DNA of 64,000 bases from an uncultured Roseburia sp. (lineage in GTDB: Bacteria; Bacillota; Clostridia; Lachnospirales; Lachnospiraceae), in contig CAMSQM010000001.1 of the NCBI GenBank assembly GCA_947062675.1, forward strand, positions 1 to 64,000, in the 5' to 3' direction. Positions within the stretch are counted from its first letter, which is position 1, and every line of letters starts with the position of its first letter. The position numbers and the translations under genes were made by a program. A model generated the notes under the pieces. That model worked only from the letters and a program-made list of their open reading frames with translations. It did no database searches and had not been told where the DNA came from. Of the stretch, positions 7,261-16,374 are shown in pieces.

Positions 7261-9716
7261 GCAGAAACAGTTTCGCAAAAGATGCGTTTATCAGGGATGT
7301 GCAGGAGAATGTAAAGAATCTTTACCGGAAGACGCTCGAGGAGGCCGGCCAGCAGGAGATCTTCCAGGCGGTATGCTATACGGTCAAGGATACGATTATC
7401 GATGACTGGCTGGCGACCAGAAAGGCATTTGAGCGGGAAGATCCCAAAATACTGTATTATATGTCCATGGAATTTCTGATGGGCCGTGCGCTTGGAAATA
7501 ATCTGATCAATTTAAAGGAGTCGGATGAGGTCCGCGAGGCGCTCGCCGAAATCGGGCTGAATCTGGATGTGATTGAGGACCAGGAGCCGGATCCGGCGCT
7601 TGGAAACGGCGGTCTGGGGAGACTTGCAGCCTGCTTTATGGAGTCTCTCGCCACGCTCGGCTATGCGGCATACGGCTGCGGGATCCGTTACCGTTACGGA
7701 ATGTTTAAACAGAAAATCAAAGATGGTTTTCAGGAAGAGGTGCCGGATAACTGGCTTAAAAACGGGTATCCCTTTGAGCTTCGCAGGCCGGAATATACGT
7801 ATGAGGTAAAGTTTGGCGGCTATGTGCGGGCGGAGACCCAGCCGGACGGCAGGACGCGTTTTGTGCAGGAAGGCTATCAGTCTGTGATCGCGGTGCCGTA
7901 TGACCTGCCGGTGATCGGATATGGCAATCATGTGGTCAATACGCTGATGATCTGGGATGCGGAGCCCAAGGAGTGTTTTGAGCTGAGCCTGTTTGACAAG
8001 GGTGATTATAAAAAGGCGGTGGAGCAGGAGAACCTTGCGAGGAATCTTGTCGAGGTGCTTTACCCGAATGATAACCATGTGGCGGGCAAGGAACTGCGCT
8101 TAAAACAGCAGTATTTCTTTGTGTCTGCCAGCGTGCAGCGTGCGCTGGGGCGCTATAAGAGCATGCACGACGATATCCACGGCCTGCCGGAGAAAGTGGC
8201 GTTTCAGTTAAATGATACGCATCCGACAGTGGCGGTTGCGGAGCTGATGCGCATCCTGCTCGACGAGGAGGGATTAAGCTGGGAGGACGCATGGGATATC
8301 ACGTCAAAGACCTGCGCATACACAAATCATACTATTATGGCGGAGGCGCTGGAAAAATGGCCGATTGAGATTTTCTCGAGACTGCTTCCGCGTATTTACC
8401 AGATTATTGAGGAGATTAACCGCCGCTTTATCTTACAGATTCAGGCGAGCTTTCCGGGGGATAACGGAAAGATCTCCAGGATGGCAATTATTTATGACGG
8501 ACAGGTAAAAATGGCGCATCTGGCGATTGCAGCCGGACACTCGGTGAACGGTGTGGCAAAACTGCACACGGAGATCCTGAAAAATGAGCAGCTCCGCGAT
8601 TTTTACGATCTGTTCCCGAAGAAGTTCAATAATAAGACAAACGGTATCACACAGCGGAGGTTCCTGCTGCACGGGAATCCGCTGCTGGCCGACTGGGTGA
8701 CCCAGCACATCGGCGATGAGTGGATTACCAGTCTTCCGCATTTAAAGAAGCTTGCCATATACGCGGACGATGAGAAGGCGCAGCAGGAATTTATGAATAT
8801 CAAATACCGCAACAAGGTGCGTCTCGCAAAATATATCAAAGAACACAACGGAATTGAGGTGGATCCGCGCTCGATTTTTGACGTGCAGGTGAAGCGTCTT
8901 CACGAGTACAAGCGTCAGCTTCTCAATATTCTGCACATTATGTATCTGTATAATGAGCTGAAAGAACATCCGGAGATGGAGTTTTATCCGCGCACGTTTA
9001 TCTTTGGCGCGAAGGCGGCGGCAGGTTACAAAATTGCCAAGCTGACAATCAAGCTGATCAACAGTGTGGCGGAAGTGGTCAACAATGACCGCAGTATCGG
9101 CGGAAAGATTAAGGTGGTATTCATTGAGGACTACCGGGTATCCAATGCGGAATGGATTTTCGCGGCGGCGGATGTCAGCGAGCAGATTTCGACGGCCAGC
9201 AAGGAGGCTTCCGGGACAGGAAATATGAAGTTTATGCTGAACGGCGCGCTTACGCTCGGGACGATGGACGGCGCGAACGTGGAAATTGTCGAGGAAGTCG
9301 GTGAGGAGAATGCATTTATCTTTGGTATGAGTTCCGACGAGGTGATTGCCCATGAGCGCAACCGGGATTACGATCCGATGCAGATTTTTAACAGTGATCA
9401 GGATATCCGCAAGGTGCTGATGCAGCTGATCAACGGATTTTATTCGCCGAGTAATCCGGATCTGTTCCGGGAGCTCTACAATTCACTGCTGAATACGCGG
9501 AGCACACGATATGCAGACACTTATTTTAACCTGAAGGATTTCCGCGCGTATGTGGAAGCGCAGAAAAAGGTTATGGAATATTACAAGGATGAAAAAGCCT
9601 GGGCGAAGAGCGCGATTCTGAACGTGGCACACGCTGGAAAATTTTCCTCAGACCGCACGATTCAGGAATATGTGGACGATATCTGGCATCTGGACAAAGT
9701 GGTCGTCGAGGTGTGA
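7257..9716 (+). CDS. glgP: Glycogen/starch phosphorylase
   Basis: 819 residues, full family length. It releases glucose 1-phosphate from alpha-1,4-glucans using phosphate and pyridoxal phosphate. Visible blocks include ALGNGGLGRLAACF, GIRYRYGMF, FQLNDTHPTVAVAE and KEASGTGNMKFMLNG, where the PLP-binding Lys is about residue 658. The reading frame extends upstream into ileS, but GGAGGAG before 7257 and the ATGA overlap select MSRNSFAK. The gene is translationally coupled to ileS, which would place it under the isoleucine T-box; no other glycogen gene is nearby. Confidence 0.95.
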   Translation: MSRNSFAKDAFIRDVQENVKNLYRKTLEEAGQQEIFQAVCYTVKDTIIDDWLATRKAFEREDPKILYYMSMEFLMGRALGNNLINLKESDEVREALAEIGLNLDVIEDQEPDPALGNGGLGRLAACFMESLATLGYAAYGCGIRYRYGMFKQKIKDGFQEEVPDNWLKNGYPFELRRPEYTYEVKFGGYVRAETQPDGRTRFVQEGYQSVIAVPYDLPVIGYGNHVVNTLMIWDAEPKECFELSLFDKGDYKKAVEQENLARNLVEVLYPNDNHVAGKELRLKQQYFFVSASVQRALGRYKSMHDDIHGLPEKVAFQLNDTHPTVAVAELMRILLDEEGLSWEDAWDITSKTCAYTNHTIMAEALEKWPIEIFSRLLPRIYQIIEEINRRFILQIQASFPGDNGKISRMAIIYDGQVKMAHLAIAAGHSVNGVAKLHTEILKNEQLRDFYDLFPKKFNNKTNGITQRRFLLHGNPLLADWVTQHIGDEWITSLPHLKKLAIYADDEKAQQEFMNIKYRNKVRLAKYIKEHNGIEVDPRSIFDVQVKRLHEYKRQLLNILHIMYLYNELKEHPEMEFYPRTFIFGAKAAAGYKIAKLTIKLINSVAEVVNNDRSIGGKIKVVFIEDYRVSNAEWIFAAADVSEQISTASKEASGTGNMKFMLNGALTLGTMDGANVEIVEEVGEENAFIFGMSSDEVIAHERNRDYDPMQIFNSDQDIRKVLMQLINGFYSPSNPDLFRELYNSLLNTRSTRYADTYFNLKDFRAYVEAQKKVMEYYKDEKAWAKSAILNVAHAGKFSSDRTIQEYVDDIWHLDKVVVEV

Positions 9717-9777
9717 ATCAGGAAGTGACACAGAACGTATAAAGCTGGCTAACAGAATTTATTGGAGGGATTCGGTT

Positions 9778-10149
9778 ATGGATGCAGGGTTAAAAAAGCA
9801 GCTGGAGGATTGCGGCGCGGATGTCGATGCAACTGTAAAGCGTTTTATGGGAAATGAAGGGCTTTATATGAAATTTCTGGGAAGATTTCCCGATGATAAG
9901 AATTTCGGGGGACTTGTGGAGACGATCCCTGCGGGACAGTACGAGGATGCGTTCCGCTATGCGCATACGCTCAAAGGTGTCGCTGCGAATCTCGGAATCA
10001 ATACCGTCTATGATCTTGCGGATAAGATTGTGGAAGTCCTGCGGAATAAGGCGCCAGAGGATGTGGATGCCGCCAGGGCGCAGGAACTGCTGGCGCAGCT
10101 GAAGGAGGACTATGGGAAGATCTGTGCGGTGATCAGCGCAAATAAGTAA
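9778..10149 (+). CDS. Stand-alone HPt phosphotransfer protein
   Basis: 123 residues forming one four-helix HPt domain. The phospho-accepting His is H63 in HTLKGVAANLG, the typical HPt signature. There is no attached kinase or receiver, so it should relay phosphate between separate partners. GGAGG at 9764-9768 fixes the ATG. It sits 61 bases after glgP and directly before a receiver-HD-GYP gene and a histidine kinase lacking a receiver, so a kinase-receiver-HPt-receiver relay within this cluster is likely; partners are inferred. Confidence 0.88.
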   Translation: MDAGLKKQLEDCGADVDATVKRFMGNEGLYMKFLGRFPDDKNFGGLVETIPAGQYEDAFRYAHTLKGVAANLGINTVYDLADKIVEVLRNKAPEDVDAARAQELLAQLKEDYGKICAVISANK

Positions 10150-10168
10150 CACTGATCAGCATTATAAT

Positions 10169-10193
10169 AAGGGCTGCTCTCCGGCAGCCCTTT
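10169..10193 (+). terminator. Terminator after the HPt gene
   Basis: AAGGGCTGC (10169-10177) pairs with GCAGCCCTT (10184-10192) and a short T run follows. It closes the ileS-glgP-HPt unit ahead of the first HD-GYP regulator. Confidence 0.7.
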
Positions 10194-10278
10194 CCGAATT
10201 AGCTACTTGACGCACAGGGGGAAAAATGTTACTTTAATAAAGAGTACGCTAGGTGGATAGTACCAAGGAGAGTTAAGG

Positions 10279-11361
10279 ATGGAAAAACAGAAGCTTTTGA
10301 TTGTTGATGACGAAGAGATAAACAGGGCAATCCTCAGCGAAATTTTTAAGGATGACTATAAGATACTGGAGGCGGACAACGGGCAGGATGCGGCCAGACT
10401 GATCGACGCGAACAAGGATCTTGTTCTGGTTCTGCTGGATGTTGTGATGCCGAAGCTGGATGGTTTCGGCGTTCTGGATTATATGAGGGAGCAGGGGCTT
10501 CTGGAACATCTCCCAGTGATCCTGATTACGAGTCAGAAGGTGGATGAAAGCGACGACCGGGCTTATTCCTACGGCGTCGCGGACGTGATGCACAAGCCGT
10601 TTTATCCCGAAATTGTCAGGCGCAGAAGCCGCAATATCATCGAGCTTTATCAGAGCAAGCGCAATATGGAGATCAAGCTCGAGGAGCAGAAAGAGAAAAT
10701 TCATGCACAGGAGAAGGAGCTTCTCGAGAATAATGATTACATGATTGAAACGCTCAGTACGGTTGTGGAATTCCGGGATCTGGAGACGGGAGATCATGTC
10801 AGGCGGATCAAGTATTTTACAAGGATCATGCTCAAATATCTCGCAAAGTATTTTCCCAAATATGATATGGTGCCTGAGCGGATTGATTCGATCGCGCGGG
10901 CGAGCGCTCTGCACGATATCGGAAAGATCGGTATTCCGGATGCGATTCTCCTGAAACCGGGGCGGCTGACAAGTGAAGAATACGAGATTATGAAAACACA
11001 CACGACAATAGGATGCGAGATTCTGGAAAAGTTTCGCAGAAATGAGGTGGATGAGTTTTATCAGCACTGTTACGATATATGCCGGTATCATCACGAGCGC
11101 TGGGATGGAAGAGGATATCCGGATAATCTGGCCGGGGACGCGATTCCGATCAGCGCCCAGGTTGTGGCGGTTGCGGATGTCTATGATGCCCTCGTGAGCA
11201 AAAGGGTATATAAGGAGGCGTTCGCCACCACAAAAGCGCATGAGATGATTATGAAAGGGGAATGCGGACAGTTTTCGCCGGATGTGCTGGAGTGCTTTGA
11301 GCTTGCCAAAGAAGATTTCTTCAATATTATAGAAGTAATTAAAATGTTCGATTTTACATAA
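10279..11361 (+). CDS. Response regulator with HD-GYP phosphodiesterase output
   Basis: 360 residues. The N-terminal receiver (about 1-125) has the acidic pair in IVDDE and phosphoacceptor D54 in LLDVVMP. A coiled coil follows at about 130-160. The HD-GYP domain (about 160-345) has HDIGKIGIPD (H212, D213, K216), HHERWDGRGYP and VADVYDAL, so the metal and substrate residues of an active cyclic-di-GMP phosphodiesterase are present. Phosphorylation would be expected to switch its activity. It precedes a histidine kinase but is separated from it by a strong terminator. AAGGAG lies upstream of the ATG. Confidence 0.9.
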   Translation: MEKQKLLIVDDEEINRAILSEIFKDDYKILEADNGQDAARLIDANKDLVLVLLDVVMPKLDGFGVLDYMREQGLLEHLPVILITSQKVDESDDRAYSYGVADVMHKPFYPEIVRRRSRNIIELYQSKRNMEIKLEEQKEKIHAQEKELLENNDYMIETLSTVVEFRDLETGDHVRRIKYFTRIMLKYLAKYFPKYDMVPERIDSIARASALHDIGKIGIPDAILLKPGRLTSEEYEIMKTHTTIGCEILEKFRRNEVDEFYQHCYDICRYHHERWDGRGYPDNLAGDAIPISAQVVAVADVYDALVSKRVYKEAFATTKAHEMIMKGECGQFSPDVLECFELAKEDFFNIIEVIKMFDFT

Positions 11362-11388
11362 AAGATTGAGCGGGGCGTGCACAGAGAG

Positions 11389-11423
11389 GACAGCAGAACA
11401 GGAATATGTTTTGCTGTCTTTTT
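11389..11423 (+). terminator. Strong intrinsic terminator between regulator and kinase
   Basis: GACAGCAGAAC (11389-11399) pairs over 11 bp with GTTTTGCTGTC (11408-11418) around an 8-base loop, followed by TTTTT. It ends 19 bases before the kinase ATG, so the kinase needs read-through or a promoter inside this short space. Confidence 0.85.
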
Positions 11424-11442
11424 CGGCCCCTGGGTGGAGAGT

Positions 11443-12915
11443 ATGAGACGTGACAACGATTTTCGGTTTTCAAATGATGCGGCGATTGAACTGATGCTTG
11501 AGTTCGCGGAGGACGGGACAATCACTTATGCCAATGCGGCGGCGATGCAGAAGCTGGAATTCGGGGAGGAGCTGTGCGGTGCGAGGATTACCGATATTTT
11601 TCCGAATGATTTTAAACCGGCGCAGGGGGAGGATTCCATATCCGGTTCCGGGGAGAAGATGTGCGGGTTTGTGACGGAATTTACATTCGGGGTCAGACCG
11701 CAGAAGCTGATGGCCTACCGGAAGAATCTGACCTGCTTTGCGGTGGAGGCGCGGATACTGCGCACGCAGGAGGACGACGGCTATCTGTGTATGGCGGTCG
11801 ATATCTCGGAAAAAGAGTTTCTAAGCCGGGAGGTGGACCGGGTCAGCCTTGAGGCGCAGGAGGCGATGAAGGTCAAGTCCGAATTTGTGGCAAATGTGAC
11901 GCATGAGCTCCGCACCCCGGTCAACGGGATTCTCGGGAATACCAGGGAGCTCTTAAACAGCCCGCATGACGCGCAGACTGTGCAGGTACTGCAGCTGATT
12001 GAGCGCTGCTGCGGGGATATGAATAAAATTATCAACAACATCCTGGATTTTTCCAAGCTGGAAGCCGGGAAGTTTACGCTGGAAATCAGGGAGTTTGATT
12101 TCCGGAATATGCTCGATTATGTCAAAGCGTCCCATCTGACGAAGATTACGGAAAAGGGACTGGAATTCTTTATGACGGTATCCCCGGAGATTCCGGAATG
12201 TATCATCGGCGACGAACTCAGGATTGTCCAGATCCTGAATAATCTGCTGTCAAATGCGGCGAAGTTTACATCGATCGGTAAGATCAGCGTGGAAGTTGTA
12301 AAGACCGCGCAGGTGCGGGATAAAATCGAGCTGTTTTTCTTTGTGGTGGATACGGGGATCGGAATTGACGCGGCTGACCAGGATAAGCTTTTTCAGAGCT
12401 TTTCACAGGTGGATGCCTCTATCTCGCGCAGGTACGGCGGTACGGGGCTGGGGCTGAATATCTGCAAGCAGCTGGTGGAGCTGATGGACGGCAGCATTAA
12501 TGTCGAGAGCGTGAAGAACAGGGGAACGACCTTTTCTTTTTCGATCTGGGTGAAAGTGCCGGAGGCGTACATATCGGAGGAGGTGCCGGAGGAGCTGCCG
12601 GCGTTCACGGCTCTTCGCCCGTTTTCGCTGGATTCCGGCGACGGGCAGGAGGACGAGGAGGACGGCGGTGTCACCGTGTATGGTTCCCAGGAGAACATGG
12701 AGGCGATCAGACGGAATCTTTCCAAGCTGATTCTGTGTGTGGAGATGGAGAATCAGGAAAAGGCGGAGATGTTTGTCGAGACGTTAAGGCAGCTGACGGC
12801 GGAAGCGCCCAAAGATGTGAAAACAGCGTTTCTGCGGCTTAAGATGGCGATACAGAAGGGAAATTATGAGAAGACAGCGGAGGCGTATGAAAAAGTCAGG
12901 GGCCTTCTGGAGTAG
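11443..12915 (+). CDS. PAS sensor histidine kinase, soluble
   Basis: 490 residues with no membrane segment. A PAS-like region spans about 10-125, joined by a short coil to the HisKA helix with H154 in THELRTP. The HATPase domain has the N box NNLLSNAAKFT, the G1 box DTGIGI and the G2 box GGTGLGLNICKQL. About 110 residues follow the ATPase without a receiver; the last 90 look helical and resemble an HPt-sized bundle but lack a clear HxxKG. The frame opens at 11377, but that stretch is the terminator hairpin, so ATG 11443 (GGAGA just ahead) is chosen. It is a cytosolic sensor placed between two HD-GYP regulators, its probable targets. Confidence 0.88.
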   Translation: MRRDNDFRFSNDAAIELMLEFAEDGTITYANAAAMQKLEFGEELCGARITDIFPNDFKPAQGEDSISGSGEKMCGFVTEFTFGVRPQKLMAYRKNLTCFAVEARILRTQEDDGYLCMAVDISEKEFLSREVDRVSLEAQEAMKVKSEFVANVTHELRTPVNGILGNTRELLNSPHDAQTVQVLQLIERCCGDMNKIINNILDFSKLEAGKFTLEIREFDFRNMLDYVKASHLTKITEKGLEFFMTVSPEIPECIIGDELRIVQILNNLLSNAAKFTSIGKISVEVVKTAQVRDKIELFFFVVDTGIGIDAADQDKLFQSFSQVDASISRRYGGTGLGLNICKQLVELMDGSINVESVKNRGTTFSFSIWVKVPEAYISEEVPEELPAFTALRPFSLDSGDGQEDEEDGGVTVYGSQENMEAIRRNLSKLILCVEMENQEKAEMFVETLRQLTAEAPKDVKTAFLRLKMAIQKGNYEKTAEAYEKVRGLLE

Positions 12916-12952
12916 AAGTCTTCTGGACATACATTATTAAGGAAGGTTCTAT

Positions 12953-14026
12953 ATGGCAGTGGAAGAAAAAGATTCAAACAGGGCCCGGGTGCTGATTGTG
13001 GATGACGTGGAGACGAACCGGTGTATTCTGGAGATGATCATTGAGGATATGGGGCTGGCGGCGTTTCAGGCGGAGAACGGCGCGCAGGCAATCAAATGTC
13101 TGCCCGAGTGCCGCCCGCATCTGATTCTGTCTGATATTTCGATGCCGGAGCTGGACGGATATGAGCTTTGCCGGATTGTCAAGGCGGACGCCAGGACGCG
13201 GGATATTCCGATTATTTTTATCTCGGCATTTGACGGAATGGAGGATATTATTAAGGGGTTTGAGCTCGGCGGAGCGGATTATATCACAAAGCCCTTTATT
13301 CCCGAGGTCGTCAAGGCCCGTGTGGGCGCGCATCTGCATCTGTACGAGGTCAATCAGATGCTTGCGGAGACGAACCGGCGGCTGCAGGCATCCGTCAAGG
13401 AGCAGATCCGGCAGCTCGAGCAGGAGAAAAAAAATGTGCTTTATGCCATGGCCAGGGCAGCGGGTAAGAATTCCAGCTATGGCACAGAGCATATCGCGCG
13501 GCTGAGCAGCAACTGCAGACTTCTCTCGCAGAGTATGCAGCTTTCCCCGCTGTTTGAGCAGCAGATTTCCGATACTTATATTGATACGATCGAGCTGGCG
13601 GCTCCGCTGTGTGACGTGGGAAATATTGCCATTCCCTCGGGGATTTTCGGAAAGCGGGGTGTATTTACGCCGGAGGAGCGCAGGATTATGGAGACCCACG
13701 CGCTGACAGGGGCGGAGCTTCTCTCCGACATCGTTGCCGGAAACGATTATAACGATTTTATGCAGATGTCCGTTGACATCGCGCGCTCACACCATGAGAA
13801 CTGGGATGGGAGCGGCTATCCCCAGGGGCTGAAGGGGGCGGAAATTCCGCTTGCAGCCCAGATTGTGGCTGTGGTGTCGGTTTACAACGGACTGACGGAA
13901 AAGAGACCGCATCGCGATGCATACAGTGCCAGCGAAGCGTTCGCAATTATGCAGGAGGATGCCGGTGTCAAATTTAATCCCGATATTTTTCAAATCTACT
14001 GTAAAATTTCCAGGCAGTTGTGTTAA
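12953..14026 (+). CDS. Response regulator with degenerate HD-GYP domain
   Basis: 357 residues. The receiver (1-125) keeps LIVDDVE and a phosphoacceptor Asp in LILSDISMP. A coiled coil covers about 130-165. The output domain is HD-GYP-like and keeps SHHENWDGSGYP. However, the HD pair is C220-D221 (CDVGNIAIP instead of HDIGKIGIP), the Lys is Asn, and the later VADVYDAL is VVSVYNGL. Loss of the metal-binding His makes phosphodiesterase activity doubtful; it may bind cyclic-di-GMP or a partner instead. It is a divergent relative of the intact HD-GYP protein two genes upstream. Confidence 0.88.
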   Translation: MAVEEKDSNRARVLIVDDVETNRCILEMIIEDMGLAAFQAENGAQAIKCLPECRPHLILSDISMPELDGYELCRIVKADARTRDIPIIFISAFDGMEDIIKGFELGGADYITKPFIPEVVKARVGAHLHLYEVNQMLAETNRRLQASVKEQIRQLEQEKKNVLYAMARAAGKNSSYGTEHIARLSSNCRLLSQSMQLSPLFEQQISDTYIDTIELAAPLCDVGNIAIPSGIFGKRGVFTPEERRIMETHALTGAELLSDIVAGNDYNDFMQMSVDIARSHHENWDGSGYPQGLKGAEIPLAAQIVAVVSVYNGLTEKRPHRDAYSASEAFAIMQEDAGVKFNPDIFQIYCKISRQLC

Positions 14027-14051
14027 AATGGTTGTGGTGAGGTGAGAGGCT

Positions 14052-14858
14052 ATGATAACAGATCAGGAATTTTTGCGAATCTCTGCCTGGCTGAAGTCCC
14101 ATTACGGAATTGACATGGGAAAGAAAAAAGTCGTTATGAACGGGAGGCTGGAAAATTATATAAGAAAAAACGGATATAAGAGTTTCGGGGCTTTTATGGA
14201 TGCCCTGGAGGCAGATAAGAGCGGAAAGCTGGAGAGGATGCTTGTCAATCTCCTGACGACAAACCACACATTTTTTATGAGGGAATTTGAACATTTTGAG
14301 TATTTCAGGAGTGTGGTTCTTCCCTGGCTGAGTGAAAAAGAGAGCGTGAAAAAAGATCTGCGCATCTGGTGCGGGGCTTCCTCCACGGGGGAGGAACCAT
14401 ATATGATTGCGATGGTGCTTCTGGATTTTTTCGGGACGCAGCACCGTTTCTGGGACACAAAAGTGCTCGCTACCGATATTTCGACAAAGGTTCTGCGGCA
14501 GGCTCTGGAGGGTGTTTACACGGCGGAGCAGCTGTCAAATGTGCCGGAGAAGTGGAAGCGGCAGTATTTCCGGTATCTTTCCGGGGAAGAGAGGTATGCC
14601 GTGACGGAGGAGCTGAAGAGGGAGGTGCTGTTCCGCCAGTTTAATCTGATGAACGCGTTTCCGTTCCGCCGGAAGCTTCATGTGGTATTTCTGCGGAATG
14701 TAATGATTTATTTTGATGAGAAGACCAAGAGAGAACTGGTGGGGAAGATTTACAATGCACTGGAGCCGGGCGGGTACCTGTTTATCGGTACGACAGAGAC
14801 GCTTGACCGGAACAGCTCGCCGTTTCAGCTGATCAGGCCGTCCATCTTCAGAAAATAG
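14052..14858 (+). CDS. cheR: Chemotaxis receptor methyltransferase CheR
   Basis: 268 residues, typical for CheR. It methylates receptor glutamates with S-adenosylmethionine. The N-terminal helical domain contains TNHTFFMRE. The SAM-binding core has IWCGASSTGEEPY, a DIST acidic loop, FRRKLHVVFLRNVMIYF and GYLFIGTTETL. It is followed 15 bases later by cheB, its opposing esterase. ATG follows AGGTGAGAGG-like pairing. Confidence 0.95.
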   Translation: MITDQEFLRISAWLKSHYGIDMGKKKVVMNGRLENYIRKNGYKSFGAFMDALEADKSGKLERMLVNLLTTNHTFFMREFEHFEYFRSVVLPWLSEKESVKKDLRIWCGASSTGEEPYMIAMVLLDFFGTQHRFWDTKVLATDISTKVLRQALEGVYTAEQLSNVPEKWKRQYFRYLSGEERYAVTEELKREVLFRQFNLMNAFPFRRKLHVVFLRNVMIYFDEKTKRELVGKIYNALEPGGYLFIGTTETLDRNSSPFQLIRPSIFRK

Positions 14859-14873
14859 GAAGGATATGATGAT

Positions 14874-15899
14874 ATGCATCGAATCAGAGTTTTGGTAGTG
14901 GACGATTCCCTGGTTTTCAGGGAGCTGCTGGTTCAGAATCTGAATAAGGACCCTGCGATCGAGGTCGTGGCGACGGCGAAAGATCCGTTTGAGGCGAGGG
15001 ATGCGATAATTGCACATAATCCGGATGTGATGACGCTGGACGTGGAGCTTCCAAGGATGAGCGGTATCGAATTTCTGCGCAGGCTGATGCCGCAGTATCC
15101 GCTGCGGGTGGTTGTGATCAGTGCGCTGAGCGACAAAGTGTTTGACGCGCTGAACGCCGGTGCGGTGGAATTTGTGGCGAAGCCTGTGATTTCGGACAGA
15201 AAGCAGATGGCGGACTTTATCCGGAATGAGCTGCTTGCCAAGATTAAAATTGCATCGACGGCCAGAATCAGCAGTATCAAGCGGGGCGTTCCGGTGCGGG
15301 AACACCATCTGAAAGTTGAGAATAAAAACCTTGTGGTGGCGATCGGGGCATCCACTGGCGGGACGGAGGCAATCTTTTCTGTGGTAAAGGACTTCGGACC
15401 TGATATTCCCGGCGTGGTTATCGTACAGCATATGCCTCCGGGATTTACCGAAATGTATGCGACGCGGCTCGATAATCAGTGCCGTGTCCGGGTAAAGGAG
15501 GCCAGAACGGGGGACCGGGTCCTGCCGGGGCAGGTGCTGATCGCTCCGGGCGGGGACAGCCATATGAGGCTGGTCCGCGTGAGCGGCGGCTATCAGGTGG
15601 AGATTCGTCCGGGACCGAAAGTAAACGGTCACTGTCCTTCCGTGGATGTTCTGTTTGACTCGGTTGCGAAGATGGCCGGGAAAAAAGCCGTCGGGATTAT
15701 ACTGACGGGAATGGGCGGGGACGGCGCGAAGGGGCTGCTCGCCATGCGGCAGGCCGGTGCTGAGACAATCGGACAGGATGAATCTACCTGTGTTGTCTAT
15801 GGTATGCCCAAGGTGGCATATGACCTGGGGGCGGTTAAGTACCAGGAGAAACTTCAGGGAATTGCGGGACGGATGTATGCCGTGCTGAATAAAATGTAG
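14874..15899 (+). CDS. cheB: Chemotaxis methylesterase/deamidase CheB
   Basis: 341 residues: a receiver (about 1-125, phosphoacceptor D56 in MTLDVELP), a linker, and the esterase domain. The catalytic Ser lies in AIGASTGG, the His in QHMPPGF and the Asp in GMGGDGAKG. It removes methyl groups from receptors when phosphorylated by CheA, and often deamidates Gln. It is in one operon with cheR and the CheY-like gene (15 bases). Confidence 0.95.
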   Translation: MHRIRVLVVDDSLVFRELLVQNLNKDPAIEVVATAKDPFEARDAIIAHNPDVMTLDVELPRMSGIEFLRRLMPQYPLRVVVISALSDKVFDALNAGAVEFVAKPVISDRKQMADFIRNELLAKIKIASTARISSIKRGVPVREHHLKVENKNLVVAIGASTGGTEAIFSVVKDFGPDIPGVVIVQHMPPGFTEMYATRLDNQCRVRVKEARTGDRVLPGQVLIAPGGDSHMRLVRVSGGYQVEIRPGPKVNGHCPSVDVLFDSVAKMAGKKAVGIILTGMGGDGAKGLLAMRQAGAETIGQDESTCVVYGMPKVAYDLGAVKYQEKLQGIAGRMYAVLNKM

Positions 15900-15914
15900 A
15901 AAGAGGGATCAGGT

Positions 15915-16313
15915 ATGAAGATTTTACTGGCAGAAGACGATTTTGCAACAAGAAAATTTATGGCGAATTTCCTTTCGCGGTACGGCGAGTGTGATGTGAC
16001 CGTGGATGGGATGGAGGCGGTGGACGCATTTATGATGGCGCTCGAGGACGAGGAGCCGTATGATCTGGTCTGCCTTGATATTATGATGCCGGTCATGGAC
16101 GGTTATCAGGCGCTCATGGGAATCCGCAATCTGGAAAAAGAGCGCAATATCCCGGAAGAAAAAGCGGTAAAAGTGATTATGACGACCGCGCTCAATGAGG
16201 AGAGAAATGTAAAAATGGCGTTTGAACTGGGATGCACCATTTATTCCGGAAAGCCGATCGACCAGGAACGGTTTGAGCAGGCGCTGAAAAAACTGGGGCT
16301 GGTTCAGGAGTAG
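15915..16313 (+). CDS. Single-domain response regulator, CheY-like
   Basis: 132 residues, one receiver domain. AEDD supplies the acidic pair, D55 in CLDIMMP is the phosphoacceptor, T in MTTAL and K in GKPI complete the site. It could be the CheY of this cluster, but it has an insert-like ALEDEEPYDL segment and no flagellar motor gene is nearby, so a phosphate-sink or relay role with the HPt protein is equally possible. GAGG precedes the ATG. Confidence 0.85.
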   Translation: MKILLAEDDFATRKFMANFLSRYGECDVTVDGMEAVDAFMMALEDEEPYDLVCLDIMMPVMDGYQALMGIRNLEKERNIPEEKAVKVIMTTALNEERNVKMAFELGCTIYSGKPIDQERFEQALKKLGLVQE

Positions 16314-16374
16314 GGGGAGGCCCGCGGCGGGCTGGTTCCGGCGGCGGGTGAAATAAGCAGGAAAGGAGAAAGCT

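Noticed and set aside
10273-11382. Minus-strand open frame of 369 codons opposite the first HD-GYP gene
   Set aside because: Shadow of a well-supported gene with intact receiver and HD-GYP motifs.
11377-11442. N-terminal extension of the PAS kinase
   Set aside because: The stretch is the intrinsic terminator hairpin and lacks a ribosome site.
14535-15632. Long minus-strand open frame (365 codons) opposite cheR/cheB
   Set aside because: It lies wholly antisense to two clear chemotaxis genes, has no ribosome site, and its peptide is rich in His, Arg and Pro, as expected of a shadow frame.
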